Origin: Candidatus Omnitrophota bacterium
GTDB lineage: Bacteria > Ratteibacteria > UBA8468 > B48-G9 > JAFGKM01
NCBI GenBank assembly: GCA_023819375.1
Contig: JAMWDI010000006.1
Coordinates: forward strand, 1 to 64,000
Direction of reading: 5' to 3'
DNA length: 64,000 bases
Below, piece by piece: positions 16,571 through 25,401 of the stretch (position 1 is its first letter; every line of letters begins with the position of its first letter). The notes beneath the pieces were generated by a model. That model was not told where the DNA came from, did no database searches, and saw nothing but the letters and a program-made list of their open reading frames with translations. The translations under genes were made by a program, and so were the position numbers.

Positions 16571-17830
16571 TTATTTCATATATGCTTTCGCAACTTTATT
16601 GAATGCTTCAACATATTTTTCCATATGTTTTAGTTCATAAACAGGATGGCAGAAGAAACTTATTGTTCTTTCAGATAACCATTTTGCTTTTTTACATTCT
16701 ACTTTTGTATAATCAATATATCTTGCATTTGGATCATTAAATGGATAATTCAATCTACCAAACCCCACTCTTTCTGTATATGCTTTTTCTTTATACATTT
16801 CAGGCCAGAGAACTCCATATACAGGAACTCCTTCTGCTTCAATTGCTGCTATAAATTGTTTTATTGGGACTTTTAGCCTGTCAGTATCAATTACAAAAGG
16901 AGCCCACCAGAAAGCATTTTTTCTTTCTTCTGTGTCAAGTGGAGGATAAAGAACTAATGGATGGTCTTTCAAAGCCTCTATTAAAAACCTTCCATTTCTT
17001 CTTCTATTGGGTAAGTTCCATGTTTCAAATCTTTCGAGTTCGCAAAGTCCAATAAGTGATTGTATTTCGGTCATTCTGTAATTAAATCCAACCCTTCTGT
17101 GGATATACATGAGTTTCTTTTCAAGTTCCAATAATCTTAATCTCTCCTTAACATCATATCCGTGGTCTCTAAATGACATACATTCCCAGTATAAATCTTC
17201 ATTATTTGTTATAACTGCACCCCCTTCTCCTCCTGTTGTAAAATGTTTACTTTGGCAAAAACTAAAACATCCAACATCTCCAATTGTTCCAACTTTTTTA
17301 CCTTTATATTCTCCACCATGAGCCTGCGCACAGTCCTCAATTACATAAAGGTTATATTTTTTTGCTATTTCCATAATTGGATCCATATCGCAAACAACAC
17401 CATATAAATGAACTACAAGAATTGCTCTAGTTCTTTCAGTTATTTTATTTTCTATATCTTTTGGATCAATTGTATGTGTTTCATCAGTGTCAGCAAAAAC
17501 AGGTAATGCTCCTGCTTGTAAAATACAGAAAGATGATGCAATGAATGAATAAGAAGGGCAAATTACTTCATCTCCTGGACCAATACCGAGGGCAGCAACT
17601 GCGGTATGTAGAGCACTTGTTCCACTTGTTGTAGTTACACAAAATTTTGCTCCATTATATTTTGCCCATTCTTGTTCAAATTTTACTCCAATTTCGCCTG
17701 TCCAATAATTTACCTTTCCAGTTTTGAGTGGTTCCGCCACCATTTGAATTGTTTTTTCCGAAAAAGAAGGCCACATAGGAAATGGTTCAGTATTTACAGG
17801 TTTTCCACCTTCAATTGCTAATTTTTCCAT
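16571..17830 (-). CDS. DegT/DnrJ/EryC1/StrS family PLP aminotransferase
   Basis: A 419-residue sugar or cyclitol aminotransferase. Residues 67-78 read TTTSGTSALHTA (PLP phosphate site), EDCAQAHGG near 165 holds the Asp that contacts the pyridine nitrogen, and FCQSKHFTTGGEGG contains the Schiff-base Lys near 195. The C-terminal part has the family's GFNYRMTEIQSLIG. The beginning, LAIEGGKPVNTEPFPMWP, resembles the branch containing scyllo-inosose and AHBA-type aminotransferases more than the short nucleotide-sugar enzymes; that subgroup assignment is tentative. It heads a minus-strand unit with a Gfo/Idh dehydrogenase, divergent from a NagB-like gene. AAGGAGG precedes the ATG. Confidence 0.88.
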   Translation of the reverse strand: MEKLAIEGGKPVNTEPFPMWPSFSEKTIQMVAEPLKTGKVNYWTGEIGVKFEQEWAKYNGAKFCVTTTSGTSALHTAVAALGIGPGDEVICPSYSFIASSFCILQAGALPVFADTDETHTIDPKDIENKITERTRAILVVHLYGVVCDMDPIMEIAKKYNLYVIEDCAQAHGGEYKGKKVGTIGDVGCFSFCQSKHFTTGGEGGAVITNNEDLYWECMSFRDHGYDVKERLRLLELEKKLMYIHRRVGFNYRMTEIQSLIGLCELERFETWNLPNRRRNGRFLIEALKDHPLVLYPPLDTEERKNAFWWAPFVIDTDRLKVPIKQFIAAIEAEGVPVYGVLWPEMYKEKAYTERVGFGRLNYPFNDPNARYIDYTKVECKKAKWLSERTISFFCHPVYELKHMEKYVEAFNKVAKAYMK

Positions 17831-17874
17831 TTTTTCCTCCTTTTTTACTTTTTTGTAAAAATCATTTATAGTAG

Positions 17875-17901
17875 ATTATAATGAATAGTGAAATTTGTCA
17901 A
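17875..17901 (-). promoter_or_regulatory. Candidate promoter for the DegT/Gfo unit
   Basis: Minus-strand TTGACA (17901-17896) and TATAAT (17880-17875) are both perfect hexamers, but the spacer is only 15 bp (16 if the -35 is read as CTTGAC). It lies in the 128-bp divergent region, back to back with a plus-strand promoter. Short spacing suggests a weak or activator-dependent promoter. Confidence 0.5.
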
Positions 17902-17904
17902 GAT

Positions 17905-17933
17905 TTGCCAAAAACAAAAAATTCAAGTAAAAT
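17905..17933 (+). promoter_or_regulatory. Candidate promoter for the NagB-like/TIM-barrel unit
   Basis: TTGCCA (17905-17910), 17-bp spacer, TAAAAT (17928-17933). The expected start near 17940 leaves about 18 bases of leader that include AGGAGG at 17948-17953. Its -35 box is separated from that of the divergent DegT promoter by only 3 bp, so the two may compete or share a regulator. Confidence 0.5.
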
Positions 17934-17958
17934 TTGAAAAATAAAAGAGGAGGTGTAT

Positions 17959-18909
17959 ATGAATTTAATAGATACAATAAAGGGTTCTCTTCTTGAAAAT
18001 TTCTTTCCAAAAGGATGGGATCTTGAAAAAATTGAGAAATGTTGTTCTTATCCTCCTGAAAAAATTACAGAAAGGCAACCTTGGTGGCACAAAGATTTTA
18101 TTCCTGTTCCTTGTGATACATTAGAAGAATTCAATGTCAAAATGGGACATGAAATTGCTTATGAAATATGTTCTGCAAAAGAAGAAGGAAGAAATATAAT
18201 TTTGATTTTACCTGTTGGCCCAATGGGAATGTACAAATGGACTGTTTATTTTTTGAAAGAATGGAATATTGATTGTAAACATGTTTGGGGATTTAATATG
18301 GACGAATGGAGTGATAAAGATGGAAATACATTGCCTCCTGATAATCCTGGGGCTTTTCAGAATGCAATGGAAAATGCTTTTTATGGACCTCTTGGAGATT
18401 TGACAGTCCCAAAGAATCAAAGATTTTTTGCAACAAAAGAATTATTACCGACATATCCACAAAGGATTAGAGAATTGAAGGAGAAAGGTGCAAAATTAGT
18501 TGTTATATTTGGTATTGGTAGAGTTTTTCATATTGCTTTCTGGGAACCACATTTTGCAGAAGAATTTAGTTCAGAAGAAGAATGGAAAAAGCAAGAATAT
18601 CGTCTTGGTGCCAAATTACATCCTTTAACAATTGAGCAAAATGCAATAACAAGTTTCAAAAGTAGAACTACTCTTGTCCCATGTTTTGCAAATACAATTG
18701 GCCCTGGAATATTTTTAAAAGCAGATAAAATTATTGGTGGGGCCGATGGAACTCTTGGAAGAGGAATGATGTGGCAGGGAATGAGTTTATGGGTTACTTT
18801 AAGATATGGACCTGATATATGGGTTCCAAGCAGTTTTATGCCTACTTTACCAGGAAAACTATTTTTCTTAAAAGAACTTGCAGGTCCACTCATTCCAGAG
18901 TGTAATTAA
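17959..18909 (+). CDS. Glucosamine-6-phosphate isomerase/deaminase-like protein with altered active site
   Basis: A 316-residue member of the NagB/RpiA/PGL superfamily. The start is ATG 17959 because AGGAGG ends five bases upstream; an in-frame GTG at 17953 lies inside that site. VWGFNMDEW near residue 115 matches the NagB FNMDEY motif and keeps the general-base Asp. The second signature is [14 protein letters not shown] where NagB has GxGxDGHIAFNEP. The His (about 191) and Glu (about 196) remain, but the Asp of the Asp-His-Glu ring-opening triad is Val 189. It is longer than NagB (about 266 residues), with an extra N-terminal 40 residues rich in Trp and Cys. It probably acts on a related but different substrate. 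The superfamily is secure, the reaction is not. Confidence 0.72.
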   Translation: MNLIDTIKGSLLENFFPKGWDLEKIEKCCSYPPEKITERQPWWHKDFIPVPCDTLEEFNVKMGHEIAYEICSAKEEGRNIILILPVGPMGMYKWTVYFLKEWNIDCKHVWGFNMDEWSDKDGNTLPPDNPGAFQNAMENAFYGPLGDLTVPKNQRFFATKELLPTYPQRIRELKEKGAKLVVIFGIGRVFHIAFWEPHFAEEFSSEEEWKKQEYRLGAKLHPLTIEQNAITSFKSRTTLVPCFANTIGPGIFLKADKIIGGADGTLGRGMMWQGMSLWVTLRYGPDIWVPSSFMPTLPGKLFFLKELAGPLIPECN

Positions 18910-18910
18910 T

Positions 18911-19723
18911 ATGGAAAAAATAAAACTTGGATTGATAGTTGGTTCAAAGAATATTGAGGAAAGTTTTAATAAAATTAAAATGTTAAATCTGTCTATATGC
19001 CAAATTGGTTTTCTTGCAGAGGATATAGATAATTTTGATCCTTTTAAAATAAAAAAATTAGCAGAAAATTATAATATAGAAATTTTTGGGGTTTTTATGC
19101 TTTTTAAAGGACAGATTTTTAATAATAAAGATGGACCAGAAACAATGGGATTTGTTGCGTTAAAATATAGAGATGAAAGATTAAAATTATCTTTGAAATT
19201 TTCAGATTTTGTGAAAGAGATGGGAGTTAAAAATATTATTTGTCATGTTGGTTTTATACCAGATGATGAAGAGGACCCAATTTATAAATCATTTATCCCT
19301 GTTATGAGAGAAGTTATTAAAAAATGTAAAGAAAATGAACAGAATTTTTTATTTGAAACAGGGCAGGAATTGCCATCTACTTTGAAAAGAACAATTATAG
19401 ATATAGGAATGGATAATGTTGGAATAAATCTTGATCCAGCAAATTTAATTTTATATGGAAAAGCAAATCCAATTGATGCTGTTGAAATTTTTGGTGAATA
19501 TGTAAAAAGTATGCATGGTAAAGATGGTTTATGGCCAAATAGAGATGAATATTTGGGAAAAGAAGTACCAATTGGTCAGGGTATGGTCAACTTTCCACTT
19601 ATTTTAAGAAGGCTTAAAAAGAAAGGTTTTACAGGTCCAATAATAATAGAAAGAGAAATAAGTGGAGAAAAACAAATAGAAGATATAAAAAGAGGTATAG
19701 AATATTTAAAACCTTATTTGTAA
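18911..19723 (+). CDS. Sugar phosphate isomerase/epimerase, xylose isomerase-like TIM barrel
   Basis: A 270-residue TIM-barrel protein starting at ATG 18911, one base after the NagB-like stop. Family marks are LFETGQELPSTL near 160 (metal-binding Glu), GINLDPANLILYG (Asp), KSMHGKDGLW (His) and a terminal IIIEREISGEKQIEDI (Glu). Together these give the divalent-metal site of IolE/IolI/xylose isomerase-like enzymes. Many of these proteins are found in inositol or rare-sugar degradation and epimerise or dehydrate keto-sugars. Adjacent, tightly coupled placement indicates a shared pathway with the NagB-like protein and probably with the divergent Gfo/Idh and DegT enzymes. Confidence 0.82.
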   Translation: MEKIKLGLIVGSKNIEESFNKIKMLNLSICQIGFLAEDIDNFDPFKIKKLAENYNIEIFGVFMLFKGQIFNNKDGPETMGFVALKYRDERLKLSLKFSDFVKEMGVKNIICHVGFIPDDEEDPIYKSFIPVMREVIKKCKENEQNFLFETGQELPSTLKRTIIDIGMDNVGINLDPANLILYGKANPIDAVEIFGEYVKSMHGKDGLWPNRDEYLGKEVPIGQGMVNFPLILRRLKKKGFTGPIIIEREISGEKQIEDIKRGIEYLKPYL

Positions 19724-19781
19724 AGAATAGTTTTGGGAATATCTAATCTTATTTTGAGTTAGTAAAAAAAGAAAAAATACA

Positions 19782-20894
19782 CTAAAAAGCAGAATTTATT
19801 ATTTTTTCAAAGTGCTCTCTACTTAAAACAAATTTCATCCTTTTCATCGCTCTCTCACAACCCTTAATGGATAAATCAATAAGTTCTTCAATGTCATCTT
19901 TTTTAACTCCAATGTCTCTTAACTTTATTGGTAATCCAATTTGAGTTAAAAAATTTTTTAATTCTGAAATTGAACCAACAATTTTTTCCAGTTCTTTTAT
20001 TTCTTCTTGATATTCATTTTCTTTCATAAATTCCAAAACATAAGGTAAAAATAAAGCATTTGCAGTTCCATGATGTATTCCATATTTTATTGTAAGTGAA
20101 TAAGCAATGCCGTGAACTATTATTGTTCCTGTTCTGTTTATGGCATATCCTGCAAAAGTTGAGGCAAGAAATACTTTTTCTTTACTTTCTTTATCTCCAT
20201 TAATTGCTTTTTTAAGATTTCCAGAAAGTAATTTTAAACTTTCAATTGCAAAAAATTTTGAAATATAGTCAGAATTTATTGCCAGATAACTTTCTGCAGC
20301 ATGGCAAAAAGCATCCATACCCGTTGCTCCTATTAATTTTTCTGGAAGGTAATCAAGAACATTCGGATCAAGAATTGCCATGACAGGCATTATTTTTTCA
20401 TTTGAAACTGTTTTTTTTGTATTTGCAAGTTTGTCTATTATTACTGCATATCTTGTTACCTCACTTCCTGTTCCACAAGTAGTTGGTATTGCAATTATAG
20501 GTAATGGTTCATTTTTACATTCAACTTCTCCAAAAAAGTCTTTTATATGACCTTCATTCATTGCTCTCAACGCTATACATTTTCCAACATCAAGAGGGCT
20601 TCCTCCACCTATTGCAACTATTACATCACATTTTTCTTTTTTACAAAACTCAACTCCTTCTTCAACATTTTCAGTATCAGGTTCTGGATTTACTTTTGAA
20701 AATAAAGCATAATTAATTTTTTCTTTTTCAAAAATTTCTTTGATTTTTTCAAAAATTCCTGACTTAAATATAAAATTTTTCCCTGAAACAATTAAAACTT
20801 TTTTCCCATAATTTTTAACAAGTGATAGATATTTTAAAATCCCGCCCCTTTCAAAATAAATTTTTGTTGGTGTATAAAAATAAATTTCCTTCAT
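19782..20894 (-). CDS. Iron-containing (group III) alcohol dehydrogenase
   Basis: A 370-residue NAD(P)-dependent dehydrogenase. MKEIYFYTPTKIYFERGGI begins the protein; AAGGAA upstream supports this ATG at 20894 over longer in-frame extensions that would run into aroA. The motifs are CDVIVAIGGGSPLDVGK (nucleotide binding), PTTCGTGSEVTRYAVI, the metal ligands in GMDAFCHAAE and GIAYSL, and GIHHGTANALFLPYVLEF. These are the Asp/His ligands of Fe-ADH. Members reduce short aldehydes, 1,3-propanediol, lactaldehyde or butanal; the substrate is open. It is convergent with the sugar unit and 13 bp downstream of aroA, so it may be read from the aro operon. Confidence 0.88.
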   Translation of the reverse strand: MKEIYFYTPTKIYFERGGILKYLSLVKNYGKKVLIVSGKNFIFKSGIFEKIKEIFEKEKINYALFSKVNPEPDTENVEEGVEFCKKEKCDVIVAIGGGSPLDVGKCIALRAMNEGHIKDFFGEVECKNEPLPIIAIPTTCGTGSEVTRYAVIIDKLANTKKTVSNEKIMPVMAILDPNVLDYLPEKLIGATGMDAFCHAAESYLAINSDYISKFFAIESLKLLSGNLKKAINGDKESKEKVFLASTFAGYAINRTGTIIVHGIAYSLTIKYGIHHGTANALFLPYVLEFMKENEYQEEIKELEKIVGSISELKNFLTQIGLPIKLRDIGVKKDDIEELIDLSIKGCERAMKRMKFVLSREHFEKIINSAF

Positions 20895-20907
20895 TTTGTA
20901 TTCCTTT

Positions 20908-22200
20908 TTAAGAAAATTTAAAATTGACACCAAGTTCCCTAAATTTATCAAAAAATTCAGGGAAAGATATATCAACACATTCAGAATTTTCTATAATTGT
21001 TTTTTCTTCTGCAATAAAAGAAGCAAGAGTTAGTGCCATTGCAATTCTATGGTCATTCCACGAGTTTACATTTGTTCCTTTAAGTTTCTTTCCACCTTTT
21101 ACAATAAATCCATCTTCCTTTTCTTCTATATCTGCACCGAGTTTTTTTAATTCAGTTGTAATCGATTTAATTCTGTCTGATTCTTTTACTCTTAATTCTT
21201 TCGCACCACTTACTACTGTTTTACCTTTTGCAATACAACCAAGGATTGCTATGATAGGAATTTCATCAATTATATTTGGAACTTCTGAAGGTAAAATTTC
21301 AACACCTTTCAAGTTTTCAGTATATTCTACTTTTAAGTCACCAACAGGTTCATTTGAAATTTCCATTTGATTTAGTATTTTAAATTTTCCCCCCATCCTT
21401 TCTATTACATTTAAAAATCCAGTTCTTGTTGGATTAAGTCCAACTTTTTTTATAATAATTGAAGCACCAGGAATTAGAAAAGTTGAAGCAATAAAATAGG
21501 AAGCAGATGAAAAATCCCCTGGTATATAAATTTCTTTTCCTTTTAAAACTTGATTTCCTTCCAAAATAATTTTAGTACCTTCTTTTCTTATATTGCCGTC
21601 CAAAAATTTTAATAATCTTTCTGTATGGTCTCTTGTTTGATAAATTTCTTCAATTTCTGTTTTCCCATCTGCAAATATTGTTGCAAAAATAATACAACTT
21701 TTTACCTGAGCAGAGGGAATTTCCATTTTAAAATTAATACCTTTAAGTTTTTTACCTTTTATTGTTAAAGGTGGATATTTGTCATTACTTCTTCCATAAA
21801 TTTCCGCTCCCATTTCTCTTAAAGGTTTTATAATTCTATCCATCGGTCTTTGTCTCAAAGATGAATCACCAGTTAGTACAGAATAAAATGGTTTTGATGC
21901 AAGTATCCCTGATAGAAGTCGTATAGTTGTTCCAGAATTTTCACAATTTAAAACATCTTCTGGCTCTCTATATTCATTTCCTTCAATTATAATTCTTTCC
22001 TCATTTCTTTCTACCTTAATTCCAAGATTTTCAATACATTTTAGCGTTGTCATACAATCTTTTCCCTTTGAGTAATTGTAAATAACAGTTTTCCCTCTGG
22101 CAATACTACCAAACAAAAAAGCCCTATGTGTTATTGATTTATCACCAGGAAGTTCTATAATTCCATTTATTTTTTTTGGTTTTTCAACAATTACCTTCAT
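20908..22200 (-). CDS. aroA: 3-phosphoshikimate 1-carboxyvinyltransferase (EPSP synthase)
   Basis: A 430-residue enzyme of the shikimate pathway that joins PEP to shikimate-3-phosphate. Signatures are LPGDKSITHRAFLFGSIA near the N-terminus, ENSGTTIRLLSG, TGDSSLRQRPM, PSAQVKSCIIFA, QTRDHTERLL, PGDFSSASYF and KELRVKESDRI. It is the last aromatic gene of the minus-strand aro operon, 2 bp after aroF. The length and all substrate-binding motifs are normal. Confidence 0.98.
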   Translation of the reverse strand: MKVIVEKPKKINGIIELPGDKSITHRAFLFGSIARGKTVIYNYSKGKDCMTTLKCIENLGIKVERNEERIIIEGNEYREPEDVLNCENSGTTIRLLSGILASKPFYSVLTGDSSLRQRPMDRIIKPLREMGAEIYGRSNDKYPPLTIKGKKLKGINFKMEIPSAQVKSCIIFATIFADGKTEIEEIYQTRDHTERLLKFLDGNIRKEGTKIILEGNQVLKGKEIYIPGDFSSASYFIASTFLIPGASIIIKKVGLNPTRTGFLNVIERMGGKFKILNQMEISNEPVGDLKVEYTENLKGVEILPSEVPNIIDEIPIIAILGCIAKGKTVVSGAKELRVKESDRIKSITTELKKLGADIEEKEDGFIVKGGKKLKGTNVNSWNDHRIAMALTLASFIAEEKTIIENSECVDISFPEFFDKFRELGVNFKFS

Positions 22201-22202
22201 TT

Positions 22203-23225
22203 TTAAATTTTTTTACCCATCAATTTTGCGAGAGGAATAATTTCTTTCATAAGAATTTCAAACATATCCAATGTTAATGATTGAAATCCATCTGAAAGTG
22301 CTTCTTCTGGTTTTGGATGAACTTCAATCAAAAGGCCATCTGCTCCTGCCGCAATTGCTGCTTTACTCATTGGAATTACTAAATCTCTTCTTCCTGTCCC
22401 ATGACTTGGATCAACAATAACTGGTAAATGTGTTTCCTTTTTAAGTACTGGTATAGCACTTAAATCAAGTGTATTTCTTGTAAATTCAGAATCAAATGTT
22501 CTTATACCTCTTTCACACAGAATGACCTTACTGTTTCCTTCTTTCAATATGTATTCAGCACAATTAAGAAATTCAGACAGTTTGGCAGAAAAATTTCTCT
22601 TTAAAAGAACTGGTTTTTCAATTTTTCCAACTCTTTGTAATAATCTATAATTAAACATATTTCTTGTTCCAATCTGTAAAATATCACTAACTTCTGCAAC
22701 AGGTTCAACCTCTTCTGGCGATAAAACTTCTGTTATTACAGGTATTTTTAATTCTTCTTTCACTTCTTTTACTATTTTTAAACCTTCTGGTCCAAGACCT
22801 AAAAATGAATAAGGGGAAGTTCTTGGTTTGAATACTGCACCTCTCAAAATTTTTGCTCCTTTATCTTTGATAAATTTTGCTGTTTCATAAAGTTGAGTTT
22901 TATTTTCAACAGAACAAGGTCCAGCCATAACCACAAAATAACCTTCTCCAATTTTAGTTCCATTTATATCAATTATTGTATCTTCTGGATGAAAGTCTCT
23001 ACTCGTTAATTTATATTCTTTTAAAATACTTATAACTTCACTCACACCAGGTAAAATTCTAAAAGTTTCATCAGAAATTCCTCTTGTATCTCCTATAATT
23101 CCTATTATAGTTCTTTCAGTTCCTTTACTAATATGGGCTTTAAAACCAAGTTTTTCAATTTTTTCTACAACTTTTTTTATTTCTTCTTCTGTTGCATCCC
23201 TTCGCATTATAATTAAATCAGCCAT
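22203..23225 (-). CDS. aroF: 3-deoxy-7-phosphoheptulonate synthase with N-terminal regulatory domain
   Basis: A 340-residue DAHP synthase catalysing the first shikimate-pathway step, PEP plus erythrose 4-phosphate. Residues 1-70 form a ferredoxin-like regulatory domain like that of the Thermotoga maritima enzyme, which mediates feedback inhibition by Phe or Tyr. The catalytic barrel shows VMAGPCSVEN, GAVFKPRTSPYSFLGLG, QIGTRNMFNY, KPVLLKRNFSA, ILCERGIRTF, PVIVDPSHGTGRRDLV and GLLIEVHPKPEEALSDG. All metal and PEP ligands appear intact. It lies 33 bp after pheA. Regulation is therefore likely allosteric; no attenuator-like leader was seen. Confidence 0.96.
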   Translation of the reverse strand: MADLIIMRRDATEEEIKKVVEKIEKLGFKAHISKGTERTIIGIIGDTRGISDETFRILPGVSEVISILKEYKLTSRDFHPEDTIIDINGTKIGEGYFVVMAGPCSVENKTQLYETAKFIKDKGAKILRGAVFKPRTSPYSFLGLGPEGLKIVKEVKEELKIPVITEVLSPEEVEPVAEVSDILQIGTRNMFNYRLLQRVGKIEKPVLLKRNFSAKLSEFLNCAEYILKEGNSKVILCERGIRTFDSEFTRNTLDLSAIPVLKKETHLPVIVDPSHGTGRRDLVIPMSKAAIAAGADGLLIEVHPKPEEALSDGFQSLTLDMFEILMKEIIPLAKLMGKKI

Positions 23226-23258
23226 ATACTCCTCCTATTTAACTTCTTGTTTTTCATT

Positions 23259-24329
23259 TTACCTCTCCTTTGGATAAGAACCAAGGACTTTTAAAAAAAC
23301 AGTGGATTTTTCAACTTCTTTTAATGCTCTTTTAACATTTTCATCGTCTTTATGTCCAATAAAATCAACAAAAAACACGTACTCCCACGCTTTCTTTTTA
23401 CTTGGTCTTGATTCTATTCTTGTCAAATTTATTTTTTCTCTTTTAAAGGGAACTAAAATATCATGCAATGCACCAACTTTATCTTTTATTGAAAAAAGTA
23501 TTGAAGTTTTGTCATTTCCTGTTCTTTCAGAAAAATTTTTTCCTATAACAAGAAATCTTGTATAATTTTCTCTAAAATCTTCAATTCTCTCAGCAAGAAT
23601 ATTTAAGTTATATATTGAAGATGCAATTTCAGAAGCAATGGCTGCAGAATTTTTTTCTTTTAATGCTTTTTTTACAGCACTTCCTGTACTTTCAGTTTCA
23701 AAGATTTCAACGTCCTTCAAATTTTCACTTATCCAGTTTCTACACTGAGCAATTGCTTGAGGATGTGAATAAAGTTTTTTTATATTTTTTATTGATTTTT
23801 CTTTAGAAAGCAGGTAATGATGAATTTCAAGAAGAATTTCAGATGTTATTTTAAGTTCACTTTCAAGAAAGACATCTAAAGTATGCGTCACAACTCCTTC
23901 AATTGAATTTTCAATAGGGACAACTCCATAATCTGCTCTTTGTTTTTCAACTTCTCTGAATACTTCATCAATTGTTTTGACAGGAATGTATTTTGCTTTT
24001 TCTCCAAATTTCTCTAGTGCTGCTTGATGAGTGAAAGTTCCTTCAGGCCCAAGATAAGCAACAGTAATTTCTTTAAACATCCCTCTGTAAACTTTAAAAA
24101 TAGTTTCCATTATAACTTTAATATCCTCTGGTTTTAAAATTCCTACATTTTTTCTTATCAGTCTTTCAATTATTCTTTTTTCTCTTGAAGGGTCAAAAAA
24201 TGGTTTTTTTTCTTCCTTTTTTATTTCAAATATTTCCTTTACAAGTTCACCTCTTTCGTTTAGAAGTTTGACCAGATTTTCATCAATTTTGTCTATTTTT
24301 TTTCTTATTTCTTCAATTTTTTTCTGCAT
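23259..24329 (-). CDS. pheA: Bifunctional chorismate mutase/prephenate dehydratase (P-protein)
   Basis: A 356-residue phenylalanine-pathway enzyme. Residues 1-85 are an AroQ-type chorismate mutase (IEEIRKKIDKIDENLVKLLNER). Residues about 90-265 are prephenate dehydratase (VAYLGPEGTFTHQAAL, DYGVVPIENSIEGVVTHTLD, STGSAVKKAL and TRFLVIGK). The C-terminal ACT domain contains the Phe-sensing ESRP motif in LTRIESRPSKKKAWEY. It overlaps aroB by 17 bp. Phenylpyruvate is the product; no dedicated tyrosine-branch gene (tyrA) is seen nearby. Confidence 0.97.
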   Translation of the reverse strand: MQKKIEEIRKKIDKIDENLVKLLNERGELVKEIFEIKKEEKKPFFDPSREKRIIERLIRKNVGILKPEDIKVIMETIFKVYRGMFKEITVAYLGPEGTFTHQAALEKFGEKAKYIPVKTIDEVFREVEKQRADYGVVPIENSIEGVVTHTLDVFLESELKITSEILLEIHHYLLSKEKSIKNIKKLYSHPQAIAQCRNWISENLKDVEIFETESTGSAVKKALKEKNSAAIASEIASSIYNLNILAERIEDFRENYTRFLVIGKNFSERTGNDKTSILFSIKDKVGALHDILVPFKREKINLTRIESRPSKKKAWEYVFFVDFIGHKDDENVKRALKEVEKSTVFLKVLGSYPKER

Positions 24330-25401
24330 TTTTCAACTCCTTCAAAATCCTTATAATTTCCTGTTCTTCAATTTCAACTCCAATTTTGCATTTACCAATT
24401 TTTTCTGGTAAAACAAATCTCAACTTTTCTTTTTTTATTTTTTTATCATATTTCAAAAAATTTACCAAGATTTCAATATTAATTTTTTCGTAAGTTGTCA
24501 AAAAATTAAATTTTTCTCCAAGTTCTTTAATTCTTTTATAAATATCTATATCACATATTCCTTTTTTATAAGAAATAAAACTTTCTCCAAGCATCCCAAG
24601 GTAAACCGCCTCTCCATGTGAAAATCTTTTTAAATTTGAAATTTCAATTCCATGTCCAAGAGTATGTCCAAAATTTAAAATTTCTCTTAATCCCTTTTTT
24701 TCTTTTTCATCTTTTTCAACAATGTTCACTTTTATCTTTATACTTTCTTTTACCAGATATTCAAAATTTTCTTCAAGTTCTTCAATTTGAATTTTTTCTA
24801 ATTTTTCAAAAATATCTTTATTTTTAATTACACCATATTTTACTATTTCACTTAAACCCTGTTTAATTTCTCTATAAGGTAATGTAGAAAGAGTTTTTAA
24901 ATCAATGTAAATAAAAACTGGCTGGTAAAATGAACCAATAAGGTTTTTCCCTTTTTCCATATTTATTCCTGTTTTTCCGCCTATGGAAGCATCTACTTGA
25001 GAAAGTAAAGTTGTTGGAATATTTCCATATTTGATGCCTCTCATATAAATTGAAGCAACAAAACCACCGATATCGCTTATGACTCCTCCCCCAAGATTTA
25101 AAATTAAATCATCTCTATTTACCTGAAACTCAAGAAGTTTTTCTATTATATTCAGGACAGTTTTTAAATTTTTTTGTTTTTCACCTGGTTGTATAACAAT
25201 TTCTTTTATTTTTTTACCAGTATTTTTAAGATTTTTTTTTAAATTTTCACCATAAAGTGAAAAAACATTTTTATCACTTAAGATTATTATTTTATTACCA
25301 AAAATTTCAAACTTTAAATTTTCAGCAATTTTTTCAAGTGGATAGCCAATGTAAATATTGTGACTATTCTCATCACCAAGATTTACTCGGATTTTCTCCA
25401 T
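24313..25401 (-). CDS. aroB: 3-dehydroquinate synthase
   Basis: A 362-residue NAD- and zinc-dependent enzyme converting DAHP to 3-dehydroquinate. The motifs are IVIQPGEKQKNLKT, LILNLGGGVISDIGGFVAS, YGNIPTTLLSQVDASIGGKTGIN, the zinc ligands in ILNFGHTLGHGIE and the following SHGEAVYLGM. It overlaps both neighbours, aroK by 29 bp and pheA by 17 bp, indicating strongly coupled translation. The length is typical. Confidence 0.97.
   Translation of the reverse strand: MEKIRVNLGDENSHNIYIGYPLEKIAENLKFEIFGNKIIILSDKNVFSLYGENLKKNLKNTGKKIKEIVIQPGEKQKNLKTVLNIIEKLLEFQVNRDDLILNLGGGVISDIGGFVASIYMRGIKYGNIPTTLLSQVDASIGGKTGINMEKGKNLIGSFYQPVFIYIDLKTLSTLPYREIKQGLSEIVKYGVIKNKDIFEKLEKIQIEELEENFEYLVKESIKIKVNIVEKDEKEKKGLREILNFGHTLGHGIEISNLKRFSHGEAVYLGMLGESFISYKKGICDIDIYKRIKELGEKFNFLTTYEKINIEILVNFLKYDKKIKKEKLRFVLPEKIGKCKIGVEIEEQEIIRILKELKNAEKN

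Noticed and set aside
17959-18909. Straightforward nagB annotation
   Set aside because: A catalytic-triad Asp is replaced and length and flanks differ; naming it nagB would overstate the evidence.
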